64,000 nt of DNA from Roseomonas marmotae (GCF_017654485.1 NZ_CP061091.1:1873501-1937500), one strand, 5' to 3'. Shown: positions 38,195-47,631, counted from the first letter of the stretch. Notes: generated from the letters alone by a model not told the origin. Numbers and translations are program-made.

Positions 38195-39058
38195 TTGATC
38201 CGTCTCAGCATCCCGCTGCGCCTGGCCCTGTCGCGCTTGTCCCTGCCGGTGCTGGTGGCGCTCGCCTTTGGCGCCATGCTGGTCGGCAAGGCGGATACCT
38301 CGCTGGTCGAGCGGGCGAGGATGACGCTGGCCGACACGCTCTCCCCCATCTACGCCGTCATGGCGCAGCCGCTGAATGCCGTGCGCGACGCGGCACAGGA
38401 GGCCCGGATGCTCTGGGCCATGCGGGAAGAGAATGCCCGGCTGCGCGAGGAGAACGAGCGCCTGCACCGCTGGCAGGCCGCCGCCCTCTCCCTGGAGGCG
38501 GAGAACGACCTGCTGCGCCGCCAGCTGAACGTCATGCCGGAGGCGCCCTGGAACCTGCGTACCGCGCGCGTGGTGGCCGATGCCGGCGGCACCTATGCCC
38601 GCGCCGTGCTGCTGGCGCTCGCCCCGGGGGTCGAGATCCGCAAGGGCCAGGTGGCGCTGGACGAGCGCGGCCTGGCCGGGCGCGTGACGGAGGTGGGCGA
38701 CCGCTCCGCCCGCGTGCTGCTGGTGACCGACATGAACAGCCGTATCCCCGTGACGCTGGAGGGCAGCCGCGCGCGCGCCATCATGGCCGGCACCAATGGA
38801 AACCGCCCGCGCCTGCAGCACTGGCCCGAAGGCGCCAAACCGCAGGAAGGCGAGCGGGTCGTGACCAGCGCCGAGGCCTCGGTCTTCCCCGCGGGCCTGC
38901 CGGTGGGCGTGGTGCGCTGGACTGAGGGCGGTACGGCCGAGGTGGAGCTTTTCGCGCGGCTGGAGAGTCTGGACATTCTGCGGATCTTCGATTTCGGCCT
39001 CTCCGGCATCCTGCCCCCGGAATCCGTGGCCCGGCCCGAGCCACGCGGGCGGCGCTGA
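38195..39058 (+). CDS. mreC: Rod shape-determining protein MreC
   Basis: The 287-residue bitopic protein links MreB and the PBP2/RodA machinery. It starts at a TTG behind GAGGAAGG. It has a membrane anchor (about 14-30, LVALAFGAMLVG), a periplasmic coiled coil (about 70-100, REENARLREENERLHRWQAAALSLEAEN) and two beta-barrel domains (about 105-270). Typical neighbours follow in the usual order. Confidence 0.93.
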   Translation: MIRLSIPLRLALSRLSLPVLVALAFGAMLVGKADTSLVERARMTLADTLSPIYAVMAQPLNAVRDAAQEARMLWAMREENARLREENERLHRWQAAALSLEAENDLLRRQLNVMPEAPWNLRTARVVADAGGTYARAVLLALAPGVEIRKGQVALDERGLAGRVTEVGDRSARVLLVTDMNSRIPVTLEGSRARAIMAGTNGNRPRLQHWPEGAKPQEGERVVTSAEASVFPAGLPVGVVRWTEGGTAEVELFARLESLDILRIFDFGLSGILPPESVARPEPRGRR

Positions 39059-39068
39059 GCCTCGCCCC

Positions 39069-39608
39069 ATGTCAATCAAAGGACGGCCCGAACCCGCCCC
39101 CGGCCTGCTGCGCCGGCTGGATGCGCTGGCGCGCACCGCATTTCCTGGGGTGACCACGGCGTTGGTCATGGTGCTGGCCGCGGCGCCGGTCGGGTTGCCC
39201 TCGGCCATGCCGGCCCTGGCGCTGGCCTGCGTCTTCTTCTGGTCGATCTTCCGCCCGGCGGCCATGTCGCCGCCGGTCTGTTTCCTGCTGGGCCTGTTGC
39301 AGGACCTGCTGGGCTTCGCGCCCCTGGGAAGCGGCATCCTGACGCTGCTGGTGGTGCATGGTCTCGTGCTGCGGCTCCGCAGGGTGTTGGCGCGTCAGTC
39401 CTTCCTGGTCGTCTGGCTCAGTTTCGCGGGCTTCGCGGCGGGCGCGGCGGTGCTGGGCTATGTGCTGCAGTCGGCGTTGATGGGGCGGCTGCCGCCCCTG
39501 ATGCCGGGGGTGGTCCTCTGGGCGCTGGCGGCGGGGTTCTATCCTGCTACCGCCGCATTGCTGACACGCTTGCACAAGGCCATGCAGCGGGCCGAGGATC
39601 TGGCCTGA
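39069..39608 (+). CDS. mreD: Rod shape-determining membrane protein MreD
   Basis: A 179-residue protein with five to six hydrophobic helices (for example VTTALVMVLAAAPVGLPSAMPALALACVFFW, and LLQDLLGFAPLGSGILTLLVVHGL). MreD is recognised mainly by position between mreC and PBP2. The start is close to the mreC stop (10 bases) and the stop is one base from the mrdA ATG. Confidence 0.9.
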   Translation: MSIKGRPEPAPGLLRRLDALARTAFPGVTTALVMVLAAAPVGLPSAMPALALACVFFWSIFRPAAMSPPVCFLLGLLQDLLGFAPLGSGILTLLVVHGLVLRLRRVLARQSFLVVWLSFAGFAAGAAVLGYVLQSALMGRLPPLMPGVVLWALAAGFYPATAALLTRLHKAMQRAEDLA

Positions 39609-39609
39609 G

Positions 39610-41520
39610 ATGAGCAAGAAAGAGGAAGAGCGCCGTCGCGCCGTCTTCACGCGGCGGGCGCTGCTGCTGGGGGCAGGCCAGGCGGGGCTGTTCGGCTTCC
39701 TGGGCTACCGGCTGCAGAAGCTGCAGCTGGAGGAGGGTGAGCGCTATGCCACCATGGCCGAGGAGAACCGCATCTCCGCCCGGCTGATCGCCCCGCCGCG
39801 CGGCCGGGTGCTGGACCGCGCCGGGCGGATCATCGCCGCCAACGACCTGAACTGGCGTGCCCTGCTGACCGCTGAGCAGACGCAGGATGTCGCGGCCACG
39901 CTGGAGACCTTCAGCAACCTCATCCCGCTGACGGAACAGGAACGGGCGCGGATCGAGCGCGAGATCCGCCGCCGCCGCCGCTTCGTGCCGGTGACGGTGC
40001 GGGAGTTCCTGAGCTGGGAGGAGATGGCGCGGATCGAGGTGAATGCGCCGGACCTGCCGGGCATCAGCATCGATGTCGGCACCACCCGCCAGTACCCCTG
40101 GGCCGATCATCTGGCGCATGTGGTGGGCTACGTGGCCCCGCCGGCGGAAGCCGATATGGATGGCGACCCCCTGCTGGAACTGCCGGGCATCCGTGTCGGC
40201 CGTTCCGGCATCGAGAAGTTCCACGACAAGGCGCTGCGCGGCAATGCCGGCACGGTGGAGTTCGAGGTCAACGCCGTCGGCCGCGTGATCCGGGAGCTGG
40301 ACAGGCGTGAGGGCGTGCGGGGCAAGGATGTCGGCATTTCCATCGATGCCGAGTTGCAGAAGGTGGTGCGAGACAGGATCGAGGAAGGCACCAGCGTGGT
40401 GGTGCTGGATGCCCGCAATGGCGAGGTGCTGGCGCTTGCCAGCCAGCCCAGCTTCGATCCCAATCTCTTCAGCTCCGGCATCTCCTCCGCGCAGTGGCGG
40501 GAATGGACGCGCAGCCGCTCCACGCCGCTGATCAACAAGACCACCAACGGCCTTTATGCCCCGGGCTCCACCTTCAAGATGGTGGTGGCGTTGGCGGCGC
40601 TGGAGGCCAAGACCATCACCCCCGGCGAACGCATCTTCTGCCCCGGCCACTACGACCTCGGCGATACCCGCTTCCATTGCTGGCGGCGCTTTGGCCATGG
40701 CGGCCTGGATATGCGGGGCGCGCTCAAGCATTCCTGCGATGTCTATTTCTACGAGGTCGCCAAGCGCACGGGCATCGACCGGATCACCGCCATGGCCAAG
40801 CGCTTCGGCATGGGCGTGGACCTGGAGATCGAGCTGCCCGGCACCCGCAGCGGCTTCTCGCCCACCCGGGACTGGCGCATCAAGCAGGGCAAGCCCTGGA
40901 ACCTCGGCGATACCGTGGTGCATGGCATCGGCCAGGGCTTCTACCAGTTCACCCCGCTCTCCCTTGCCACCATGGCGGCGCGCCTGGCCACCGGCCGCGC
41001 GGTGCAGCCGCACCTGACGCGCAGCATCGAGGGCCGCACCCTGCGCGGTGTCAGGGCGGAGGACTGGCCGGAACTCGGTATCCCCGAACGTGACCTGAAG
41101 CTGATGCGGGAGGGCATGTGGGCGGTGGTGAACGAGGAGGGCGGCACCGGTCGGGGTGGCAGGCTGCCCGGTTCGGTGGGCGTGCTGGCCGGGAAGACCG
41201 GCTCCGTCCAGGTGCGCCGCGTGTCCCGTGAGCAGCGTGAGCGCGGATTCCGGGTGGAGACCATGCCGCGCGAATGGCTGCCGCATGCGCTTTTCGTGGC
41301 CTTCGCCCCGTATGACGACCCGCAATACGCCATCGCCGTCGTGGTCGAGCATGGCACCAGCGGCGGTAGCGCCGCCGCGCCGCTGGCCCGGGACGTGATG
41401 GCCGAGGTGCTGAACCGCTTCCGCCCCGGCGCCACGCCCACCCCTGCGGGCCGCACCGCCGAGGCCACCCCACCGCAGGTCGCCGAGGCCCGGCGCGGCA
41501 CCGGAACCCCCCGCCCATGA
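39610..41520 (+). CDS. mrdA: Penicillin-binding protein 2 (elongation transpeptidase)
   Basis: The class B transpeptidase that crosslinks lateral-wall peptidoglycan with RodA. The 636-residue protein has a short cytoplasmic start, an anchor helix (about 15-35, LLLGAGQAGLFGFLGYR), the dimerisation domain (55-230) and the transpeptidase domain with the active-site SxxK at Ser320 (PGSTFKM), SCD-type motif (KHSCDVYFYEVA, about 376) and KTG motif (AGKTGSVQ, about 528). The C-terminal tail is Pro/Thr-rich. The stop overlaps rodA as ATGA. Confidence 0.96.
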   Translation: MSKKEEERRRAVFTRRALLLGAGQAGLFGFLGYRLQKLQLEEGERYATMAEENRISARLIAPPRGRVLDRAGRIIAANDLNWRALLTAEQTQDVAATLETFSNLIPLTEQERARIEREIRRRRRFVPVTVREFLSWEEMARIEVNAPDLPGISIDVGTTRQYPWADHLAHVVGYVAPPAEADMDGDPLLELPGIRVGRSGIEKFHDKALRGNAGTVEFEVNAVGRVIRELDRREGVRGKDVGISIDAELQKVVRDRIEEGTSVVVLDARNGEVLALASQPSFDPNLFSSGISSAQWREWTRSRSTPLINKTTNGLYAPGSTFKMVVALAALEAKTITPGERIFCPGHYDLGDTRFHCWRRFGHGGLDMRGALKHSCDVYFYEVAKRTGIDRITAMAKRFGMGVDLEIELPGTRSGFSPTRDWRIKQGKPWNLGDTVVHGIGQGFYQFTPLSLATMAARLATGRAVQPHLTRSIEGRTLRGVRAEDWPELGIPERDLKLMREGMWAVVNEEGGTGRGGRLPGSVGVLAGKTGSVQVRRVSREQRERGFRVETMPREWLPHALFVAFAPYDDPQYAIAVVVEHGTSGGSAAAPLARDVMAEVLNRFRPGATPTPAGRTAEATPPQVAEARRGTGTPRP

Positions 41521-42674
41521 TGACCCGCACCTTCTTCGAGCGCCGCCTGCTGACCCGCGACCGTGGCGCGGGCATCCTGGAGAAGCTCTGGCTGATTCCC
41601 TGGAGCTTCGTGCTGCTGCTCTGCGCCGTCGCGTCGGTGGGCTATGTCGCCCTCTATTCCGCCGGTGGCGGGGCGCCGGAACCCTATGCCAGCAAGCATG
41701 CCCTGCGCTTCGGCTTCGGGCTGGTGATGATGCTCTCCATCGCCATGATCGATATCCGCCTGATCGCGAAGCTCTCCTGGCTCGGCTACGCGGGCGGGGT
41801 GGGGCTGCTGGTGCTGGTGGCCCTGCATGGCCAGGTGGGGAAGGGGGCGCAGCGTTGGATCGAGCTGGGACCGGTCCAGCTTCAGCCTTCCGAGCTGATG
41901 AAGATCATGCTGGTGCTGGGTCTGGCCGCCTGGTTCCACCGCGCGACCTGGGAGCGGGTGGGCAACCCGCTCTTCCTGATCCCGCCGGTTCTGCTGACGC
42001 TGGTGCCGGTGGGGATGATCCTGAAGCAGCCCAATCTCGGCACCGGGCTGATCACGCTGATGGTGGCTGGCGCCGTTTTCTGGGCAGCGGGGGTGCGCTG
42101 GTGGAAATTCGCCGCCATCCTGGGCATGGCGGGCGTGGCGGCGCCGATTGCCTACGAGCATCTGCATGACTACCAGCGCGCCCGCATCACCACCTTCCTG
42201 GACCCGGAGAGCGACCCTCTGGGCGCGGGCTACAACATCATCCAGTCCAAGATCGCGCTGGGCTCGGGCGGGCTTTGGGGCAAGGGCTTCCTGCAAGGCA
42301 CGCAGGGCCACCTGAACTTCCTGCCGGAAAAGCAGACCGACTTCATCTTCACCATGATCTCGGAGGAATTCGGGCTGGTAGGGGCGCTAACCACCCTGTT
42401 GCTGCTGGCGCTGGTGGTGGCCTTCGCGCTGATGGTGGCCCTCCGCTGCCGCCATCAGTTCGGGCGGCTGGTGGCCATCGGGCTGGGGGTCAACTTCTTC
42501 CTCTATATCTTCGTCAACATCGCCATGGTCAGCGGCAGCATCCCCGTGGGCGGTGTGCCGCTGCCGCTGATCAGCCATGGTGGCTCCGCCATGCTGACGA
42601 CCATGCTGGGCTTCGGGCTGCTGATGTCCGTGCATGTGCATCGCGATGCAGAATTTGGCGCAGCACGCGATTGA
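41517..42674 (+). CDS. rodA: Rod-shape glycosyltransferase RodA (SEDS family)
   Basis: Polymerises glycan strands in the lateral wall, in complex with PBP2. The 385-residue protein has about ten membrane helices, the SEDS hallmark LGAGYNIIQSKIALGSGGLWGKG (about 237-259), the EFGLVGALTTLLLLALVV segment, and the C-terminal GGVPLPLISHGGSAMLTTMLGFG motif (about 344-366). It overlaps PBP2 by four bases. Also named mrdB. Confidence 0.96.
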   Translation: MMTRTFFERRLLTRDRGAGILEKLWLIPWSFVLLLCAVASVGYVALYSAGGGAPEPYASKHALRFGFGLVMMLSIAMIDIRLIAKLSWLGYAGGVGLLVLVALHGQVGKGAQRWIELGPVQLQPSELMKIMLVLGLAAWFHRATWERVGNPLFLIPPVLLTLVPVGMILKQPNLGTGLITLMVAGAVFWAAGVRWWKFAAILGMAGVAAPIAYEHLHDYQRARITTFLDPESDPLGAGYNIIQSKIALGSGGLWGKGFLQGTQGHLNFLPEKQTDFIFTMISEEFGLVGALTTLLLLALVVAFALMVALRCRHQFGRLVAIGLGVNFFLYIFVNIAMVSGSIPVGGVPLPLISHGGSAMLTTMLGFGLLMSVHVHRDAEFGAARD

Positions 42675-42679
42675 AGGGG

Positions 42680-42707
42680 TTGCCAATCCCGCCAGAGGCG
42701 TTAAAAG
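42680..42707 (+). promoter_or_regulatory. Possible tRNA-Lys promoter
   Basis: TTGCCA (42680-42685), a 16-base spacer and TAAAAG (42702-42707). The start would fall about 40 bases before tRNA-Lys. Confidence 0.35.
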
Positions 42708-42752
42708 CCCCCTCCACCGACGGGGCGGCCACGCTGCCCCAGAGGAAGAGAA

Positions 42753-42828
42753 GGGCGCTTAGCTCAGTTGGTAGAGCAGCTGACTCTTAATCAGTAGGTC
42801 CACGGTTCGAGCCCGTGAGCGCCCACCA
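42753..42828 (+). tRNA. tRNA-Lys (anticodon CTT)
   Basis: The acceptor GGGCGCT pairs with AGCGCCC, with discriminator A and encoded CCA (42826-42828). The anticodon loop CTCTTAA has CTT at positions 34-36, and the T loop is the standard TTCGAGC. The 76-base gene follows rodA. Confidence 0.98.
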
Positions 42829-43341
42829 TCTCTTTCTTAATCCTCGGTTTTTCTGACGCCCGACGTTGAGTTCAGTTGCTCCGCCGCGAGTTCCGTCAGG
42901 CATTCCTGCCCTGTTCCCGCCACGGTTTGACTCGCTTCTCCGTGGCACCCTCGAACTGCCCAGCCCTGCGTCGGGTGTGGCGCCGCGCAACCTGCGTCGC
43001 GAGGTGACGGGTGTGGGTGCTCATAAGGCTGCCCTGCCGTCAGGCAGACCAGTATGTGGTTCGGGGGCGCCAGCCGCCGGGCAGCGCGCCTTTGCGATGG
43101 CTGCGGCAAGCTCGGGTATGTGGCTGGCACCAGCGGCACCGCGGCCTGTGTCTTACTTGTCTCCCGCATGCCCTCGTTCAGTGCCATCCAAAAGTCAGGC
43201 CCTGCACATCGCCCTGCCGGTGGCCGAGCTTGTAGGCCGGCAGGACGGCCAATCCTATGCTGGCATCTCCATCTCTTCGGACTTGGCCGCGACTGCCAGC
43301 ACCTGGACCCGCGCTGACCTGAACCCCGAGATTTCTACCAA
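42829..43341. other. 513 bases without a recognisable gene
   Basis: Between tRNA-Lys and the IS3-type fragment both strands have open but uninformative reading frames. A minus-strand frame (about 42837-43187) has no start-site support and resembles no family I can name. The base composition is less codon-like than the flanks. I interpret it as decayed mobile or acquired DNA. Confidence 0.6.
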
Positions 43342-43377
43342 GTGGAGGTAGAGTCCGTCACCCGTTTGGAGACGGAG

Positions 43378-43560
43378 ATGAGGCGCGGACGGTTCACGGA
43401 AGAGCAGATCATCGGGGTGTTGCGGGAGCAGGAGGCTGGGCTGAAGACGGCGGGTCTCTGCCGCAAGCACGGGATCCCGGAAGCGACCTTCTATGCCTGG
43501 AAGGCCAAGCACGGCGGTCTTGGTGTGTCGGCAGCCAAGCGGCTGAAGGCGTCGCGGTAT
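43378..43560 (+). pseudogene. IS3-family transposase OrfA, truncated
   Basis: About 60 residues match the OrfA helix-turn-helix of the IS3 family (IS51/IS407-like): MRRGRFTEEQIIGVLREQEA, then GLCRKHGIPEATFYAWKAK and VSAAKRLKA. After that the frame runs into unrelated sequence (SRYLLPPSPAC), so the leucine-zipper part of OrfA and all of OrfB are missing. No terminal repeats could be identified. It sits next to a broken integrase. Confidence 0.85.
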
Positions 43561-43599
43561 CTGCTGCCTCCATCTCCAGCATGCCGAGGGGCCGCAGCC

Positions 43600-43882
43600 C
43601 CATGGGGAGCGCACCGGAAGGGCCAATAGAGGTAGTGAATGCTTCTCCACGGCCTCCTTCAGGTAAGCCCGGAGATGGCGTTCAGGTCACCGCTGTCTGC
43701 TGTCACTGCTGACCTTGCCCGCGCGCCATCAAACGCACGGTCCATCACTCCTGCCAGGAACTCCGCCTCGCGGAATGGCGCGTACGGAGGCTGATTGCGA
43801 CCTCCAGCCCAAGCTGCTGGGGGAGGCGCCGCCGGTAGCGGTAGATACCGCTTTTGCGAGTGATGTGGGACTTTTGTGGGAC
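43600..43882 (-). pseudogene. Tyrosine site-specific integrase, N-terminal remnant with frameshifts
   Basis: Reading on the minus strand, VPQKSHITRKSGIYRYRRRL (from 43882) and PQQLGLEVAISLRTRH are a typical integrase N-terminus. The frame then breaks: joining with one added base gives FREAEFLAGVMDRAFDGARA, and a second added base gives RAYLKEAVEKHSLPLLA. At least two single-base deletions and a truncation near the IS fragment show decay. It starts about 75 bases from the tRNA-Gln 3' end, the usual place for an integrase that targets a tRNA gene. Confidence 0.75.
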
Positions 43883-43957
43883 TGTAGACGGCAAGTGCGG
43901 CTTCCGACCAAAAGCCGATCTACTGATGCCAGCAACTACAATGCTCTAGGAGAAGGT

Positions 43958-44031
43958 TGGCTGGGGAACCTGGATTCGAACCAAGACTGCCCGAGTCAGA
44001 GTCGGGAGTTCTACCGTTAAACTATTCCCCA
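43958..44031 (-). tRNA. tRNA-Gln (anticodon CTG)
   Basis: Minus-strand tRNA with acceptor TGGGGAA pairing with TTCCCCA, discriminator G and encoded CCA (43960-43958). The anticodon stem-loop CCCGA-CTCTGAC-TCGGG has CTG at 34-36. The weak first acceptor pair (U1-A72) and G73 are glutamine identity elements. A promoter is visible upstream. Confidence 0.97.
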
Positions 44032-44068
44032 ACAGCGCCTTAGCGGCGGCTGCTGTCTGCGTGGCGGG

Positions 44069-44097
44069 CAAATAGCATCGGCCTGGGGTGGATGCAA
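44069..44097 (-). promoter_or_regulatory. tRNA-Gln promoter
   Basis: On the minus strand TTGCAT (44097-44092), a 17-base spacer and TATTTG (44074-44069), about 38 bases before the tRNA 5' end. Confidence 0.6.
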
Positions 44098-44235
44098 CCC
44101 GGTCGAGTGCCCATTTTCGAGGGGTATGCGAAATCGCTTGCCCCATTGCCTCCCAGGCCGGATCATTGAACACGCCTGCGCCTCTCTCGGTCCTCCCGGA
44201 TGGATGGCCTGAGGAGAACGCCGGACCATAATGCC

Positions 44236-45306
44236 ATGTCAGAACCTGTCCTCCTTCGCGCCGGTTCGGCGCTTCGCTCCTGCTCTTCCTCCGCGCATCA
44301 CGGGGGGGCATTCGCGGCCATCGACCTTGGCACCAATAACTGCCGGTTGCTGGTCGGGACGCCCACAGCCTCGGGCGGGGTGCGGGTGGTGGATAGCTAC
44401 AGCCGGGTCGTGAGGCTGGGGGAGGGGCTGGCTGCCACCGGCCTGCTCTCCGAGGATGCGATGGAGCGGGCGATCACCGCCCTGCAAGCCTGTGCCCAGA
44501 AGCTGTTGCGCCGGCCTCTGCGCCGGGTGCTGGCCGTGGCCACCGAGGCCTGCCGCCAGGCCGGCAACGGCGCCGATTTCGTTGCCAGGGCACGGGAGGC
44601 CACGGGCCTGCCGTTACGCGTCATCCCTGCGCGGGAGGAGGCGGAACTGGCCATGGAGTCCTGCATGCCCCTGCTGCGGGCCGGGGACCGGCGGGCGCTT
44701 CTGTTCGATATCGGCGGCGGCAGCACCGAGATCGCCTGGATCCGCCGCGACGGCGGCGGCGCCTCGCTCATCGGCTATGTCTCGCTGCCCCTGGGGGTGG
44801 TCACCCTGGCCGAGCGCGCCGGCCTCTGCTGCTTTACCCGCCAGGGCTTCGAGGCCGTGGTGGATGAGGTGGCTGAGGCTTTGCAGCGCTTCGACGCCGT
44901 GCATTGCATCGGGCAGGAAATGCGCGCCGGCGGTGTGCGGCTGATGGGCACAAGCGGCACCGTCACCACCCTGGCCGGCGTCGCCCTGGACCTGCCGCGT
45001 TACTCCCGCCCCATGGTCGATGGCCGCGTGCTGGATTGCGCGGATGCCGACCAGGCGCTGCGGGACCTGTTCTCGCTCGGCCGCGAAGGACTGCGCGCCC
45101 ACCCCTGCGTGGGCCCCGAGCGTGCCGATTTCGTGCTGCCGGGCTGCGCCATCTATGCCGCCATCCGCCGGGTCTGGCCCTCTTCCTGCGTCACGGTCGC
45201 CGACCGCGGGCTGCGGGAGGGAATGCTGCAGCGGATGATGCGGGAAGAAGGCAGCCGGACGCGCCCCTCCTTCCAGCACCGCCAGGCCCAGCGCCCCCTT
45301 TCCTGA
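44236..45306 (+). CDS. Ppx/GppA phosphatase-family protein
   Basis: A 356-residue ASKHA-fold protein that hydrolyses polyphosphate and/or pppGpp. The phosphate loops are AAIDLGTNNCRLLVG (about 28-42) and LLFDIGGGSTEIAWI (156-170), with the catalytic Glu in REEAELAME (134-142) and the MGTSGTVTTLAGVALDL segment (237-253). The C-terminal HD-like domain of long GppA is absent, giving the short form common in alphaproteobacteria. The start is the ATG at 44236; other upstream ATGs give unrelated residues. rlmE follows 12 bases later. Confidence 0.9.
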   Translation: MSEPVLLRAGSALRSCSSSAHHGGAFAAIDLGTNNCRLLVGTPTASGGVRVVDSYSRVVRLGEGLAATGLLSEDAMERAITALQACAQKLLRRPLRRVLAVATEACRQAGNGADFVARAREATGLPLRVIPAREEAELAMESCMPLLRAGDRRALLFDIGGGSTEIAWIRRDGGGASLIGYVSLPLGVVTLAERAGLCCFTRQGFEAVVDEVAEALQRFDAVHCIGQEMRAGGVRLMGTSGTVTTLAGVALDLPRYSRPMVDGRVLDCADADQALRDLFSLGREGLRAHPCVGPERADFVLPGCAIYAAIRRVWPSSCVTVADRGLREGMLQRMMREEGSRTRPSFQHRQAQRPLS

Positions 45307-45318
45307 GGAACCGTTATT

Positions 45319-46014
45319 GTGAAGCCGCCAATCGAGGCCGGGCGCGGCCTTTCCACCCGCCTGCGCACTGCCAAAGGCCGCACCACCGCCAGCCAGAAGT
45401 GGCTGGAGCGGCAGTTGAACGACCCCTATGTCCGCGCCGCCAAGGCCGCCGGATGGCGCTCCCGCGCCGCCTTCAAGATCCTGGAGCTGGACGAGAAGTA
45501 CAAACTCTTCCACCCGGGACAGCGGGTGGCGGACCTCGGCGCCGCGCCCGGCGGCTGGACCCAGGTGGCGGTGCAGCGGGTCGGTGACTCCGGCAAGGTG
45601 GTCGGCCTGGACCTGCTGCCGATGGATGAGATCGCCGGCGCCATCCTGCTGGAGGGCGATTTCCAGGACGAGGCGGTGGAACAGGCGGTGCTGGACGCGC
45701 TGGATGGGCCCGCTGACCTGGTGCTGTCGGACATGGCGCCCAATACCACCGGACATAATGCCACCGACCACCTGCGTATCCTCGGGTTGATCGAGTTGGC
45801 GCTGGACTTCGCGGGCAAGGTGCTGGTGCCCGGTGGCGGCTTTGTCGCCAAGGTCTTCCAGGGCGGCACGGAGCGCGACATCCTGAACCGTCTGAAGCGT
45901 GACTTTTCCAGCGTGAAGCACGCCAAGCCGCCGGCCAGCCGCAAGGACAGCGCGGAGATGTATGTGGTCGCCCAGGGCTATCGCGGGCAGGGGGCACGCG
46001 ACGGGAGCAGGTGA
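45319..46014 (+). CDS. rlmE: 23S rRNA 2'-O-ribose methyltransferase RlmE (RrmJ/FtsJ)
   Basis: Methylates U2552 in 23S rRNA with SAM during 50S maturation. The 231-residue protein has the SAM motif VADLGAAPGGWTQVA (73-87), the DLVLSDMAPNTTG motif (about 135-147) and the catalytic K-D-K-E residues (Lys in RSRAAFKILE, Asp in SDMAPN, Lys in VAKVFQGG, Glu near the end). It starts at a GTG after GAGGAACC. It forms a unit with the ppx/gppA gene. Confidence 0.94.
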   Translation: MKPPIEAGRGLSTRLRTAKGRTTASQKWLERQLNDPYVRAAKAAGWRSRAAFKILELDEKYKLFHPGQRVADLGAAPGGWTQVAVQRVGDSGKVVGLDLLPMDEIAGAILLEGDFQDEAVEQAVLDALDGPADLVLSDMAPNTTGHNATDHLRILGLIELALDFAGKVLVPGGGFVAKVFQGGTERDILNRLKRDFSSVKHAKPPASRKDSAEMYVVAQGYRGQGARDGSR

Positions 46015-46020
46015 GGGGTG

Positions 46021-46048
46021 CGCAAGCGTCACGGTCGTGACGCTTGCG
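46021..46048. other. Long perfect inverted repeat between rlmE and guaB
   Basis: CGCAAGCGTCACG (46021-46033), GT, CGTGACGCTTGCG (46036-46048): a 13-bp perfect inverted repeat, seven bases after the rlmE stop. No U-run follows, so it is either a Rho-type pausing hairpin, an mRNA-stabilising 3' end or a dimer-binding operator for guaB. Confidence 0.6.
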
Positions 46049-46125
46049 GCGGTGGGACCATCCAGAGTAGGACGCAGCGCCAAGGCAGCGGAACGCGCCC
46101 CGGTTCTGCGAGAAGGTCCCCCGCC

Positions 46126-47631
46126 ATGGCACTCGATTCCACCCCTGTTGAAACGACGCCGCACCGGCGCTTGATCGAGGAGGCTTTCGCCTTCGACGAC
46201 GTGCTGCTGGTGCCGGCCTATTCCACCGTGCTGCCGGCCCAGGCCGATGTCCGCACACGGTTGACGCGCGATATCTCCCTGAACATCCCGCTGGTCGCCG
46301 CCGCCATGGACACGGTGTCCGAAGGCAGCATGGCCATCGCCATGGCCCAGGCCGGCGGCATCGCGGTCATCCACAAGAACCTGACGCCCGAGCAGCAGGC
46401 CGCCCAGGTGCGGCAGGTGAAGAAGTTCGAGAGCGGCATGGTGGTGAACCCCGTTACCATCCACCCCGACCAGACCCTGGCCGAGGCGCAGGCGGTGATG
46501 GCCGCCCACCACATCAGCGGCATTCCGGTGGTCGAGGCCGGCAGCAACCGCCTTGTCGGCATCCTGACCTATCGCGATGTCCGCTTCGCCACCGATCCGA
46601 ATACCCGCGTCTATGAGCTGATGACGCGGGAGAACCTGATCACCGTTACCGCCGATGTGCGGCCGGAGCAGGCCCGGGGCCTGCTGCACAAGCACCGGAT
46701 CGAGAAGCTGCTGGTGGTCGATGACCAGTATCGCTGCATCGGCCTGATCACCGTCAAGGACATGGACAAGGCCCAGGCGAACCCCAACGCGGCCAAGGAC
46801 GCGCTGGGCCGGCTGCGCGCCGCCGCCGCGACGGGCGTGGGCGAGGACGGTATCCGCCGCGCCGAGCTGCTCATCGAGGCCGAGGTCGATGTGGTGGTGG
46901 TCGATACCGCCCATGGTCATTCGGCGGGGGTGATGAAGGTGGTGGAGCGCGTGAAGCGCATGTCCAACACCGTGCAGGTCATCGCCGGCAACGTGGCGAC
47001 GCCGGACGCCGTGCGCGCCCTGGCTGATGCCGGCGCCGACGCGGTCAAGATCGGTATCGGCCCCGGCTCCATCTGCACCACCCGCGTCGTCGCGGGCGTG
47101 GGCGTACCGCAGCTGACGGCCATCATGGAATGCTCGGCCGCGGCGCATGAGAAGGGCATCCCGGCCATCGCCGATGGCGGCATCCGCTCCTCCGGCGACC
47201 TCGCCAAGGCCATCGCCGGCGGCGCCGACTGCGCCATGATGGGCAGCATGTTCGCCGGCACGGACGAGGCGCCGGGCGAGGTGTTCCTCTACCAGGGCCG
47301 TTCCTACAAGGCCTATCGTGGCATGGGCTCGATCGGCGCCATGGCGCGTGGCTCGGCCGACCGCTACTTCCAGGCCGATGTGCAGGACCAGCTCAAGCTG
47401 GTGCCGGAAGGTATCGAGGGCCGCGTCGGCTACAAGGGTCCGGTCGGCAATGTCATCCACCAGATGGTGGGCGGGCTGAAGTCGGCCATGGGCTATACCG
47501 GCAACGCCACCATCACCGACATGCAGAAGAACTGCACCTTCCGCCGCATCACCGGCGCCGGCCTGCGCGAGAGCCACGTGCATGACGTCGCCATCACGCG
47601 GGAAGCGCCGAACTACCGCCAGGAAGGCTGA
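46126..47631 (+). CDS. guaB: IMP dehydrogenase GuaB
   Basis: Oxidises IMP to XMP, the rate-limiting step to GTP. The 501-residue enzyme has the TIM-barrel start [17 protein letters not shown] (23-39), an inserted tandem CBS domain (about 105-225, [20 protein letters not shown] and MTRENLITV), the catalytic Cys317 (GPGSICTTR) and the flap motif ([10 protein letters not shown], about 399-408). AGAAGG precedes the ATG. Confidence 0.97.
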   Translation: MALDSTPVETTPHRRLIEEAFAFDDVLLVPAYSTVLPAQADVRTRLTRDISLNIPLVAAAMDTVSEGSMAIAMAQAGGIAVIHKNLTPEQQAAQVRQVKKFESGMVVNPVTIHPDQTLAEAQAVMAAHHISGIPVVEAGSNRLVGILTYRDVRFATDPNTRVYELMTRENLITVTADVRPEQARGLLHKHRIEKLLVVDDQYRCIGLITVKDMDKAQANPNAAKDALGRLRAAAATGVGEDGIRRAELLIEAEVDVVVVDTAHGHSAGVMKVVERVKRMSNTVQVIAGNVATPDAVRALADAGADAVKIGIGPGSICTTRVVAGVGVPQLTAIMECSAAAHEKGIPAIADGGIRSSGDLAKAIAGGADCAMMGSMFAGTDEAPGEVFLYQGRSYKAYRGMGSIGAMARGSADRYFQADVQDQLKLVPEGIEGRVGYKGPVGNVIHQMVGGLKSAMGYTGNATITDMQKNCTFRRITGAGLRESHVHDVAITREAPNYRQEG

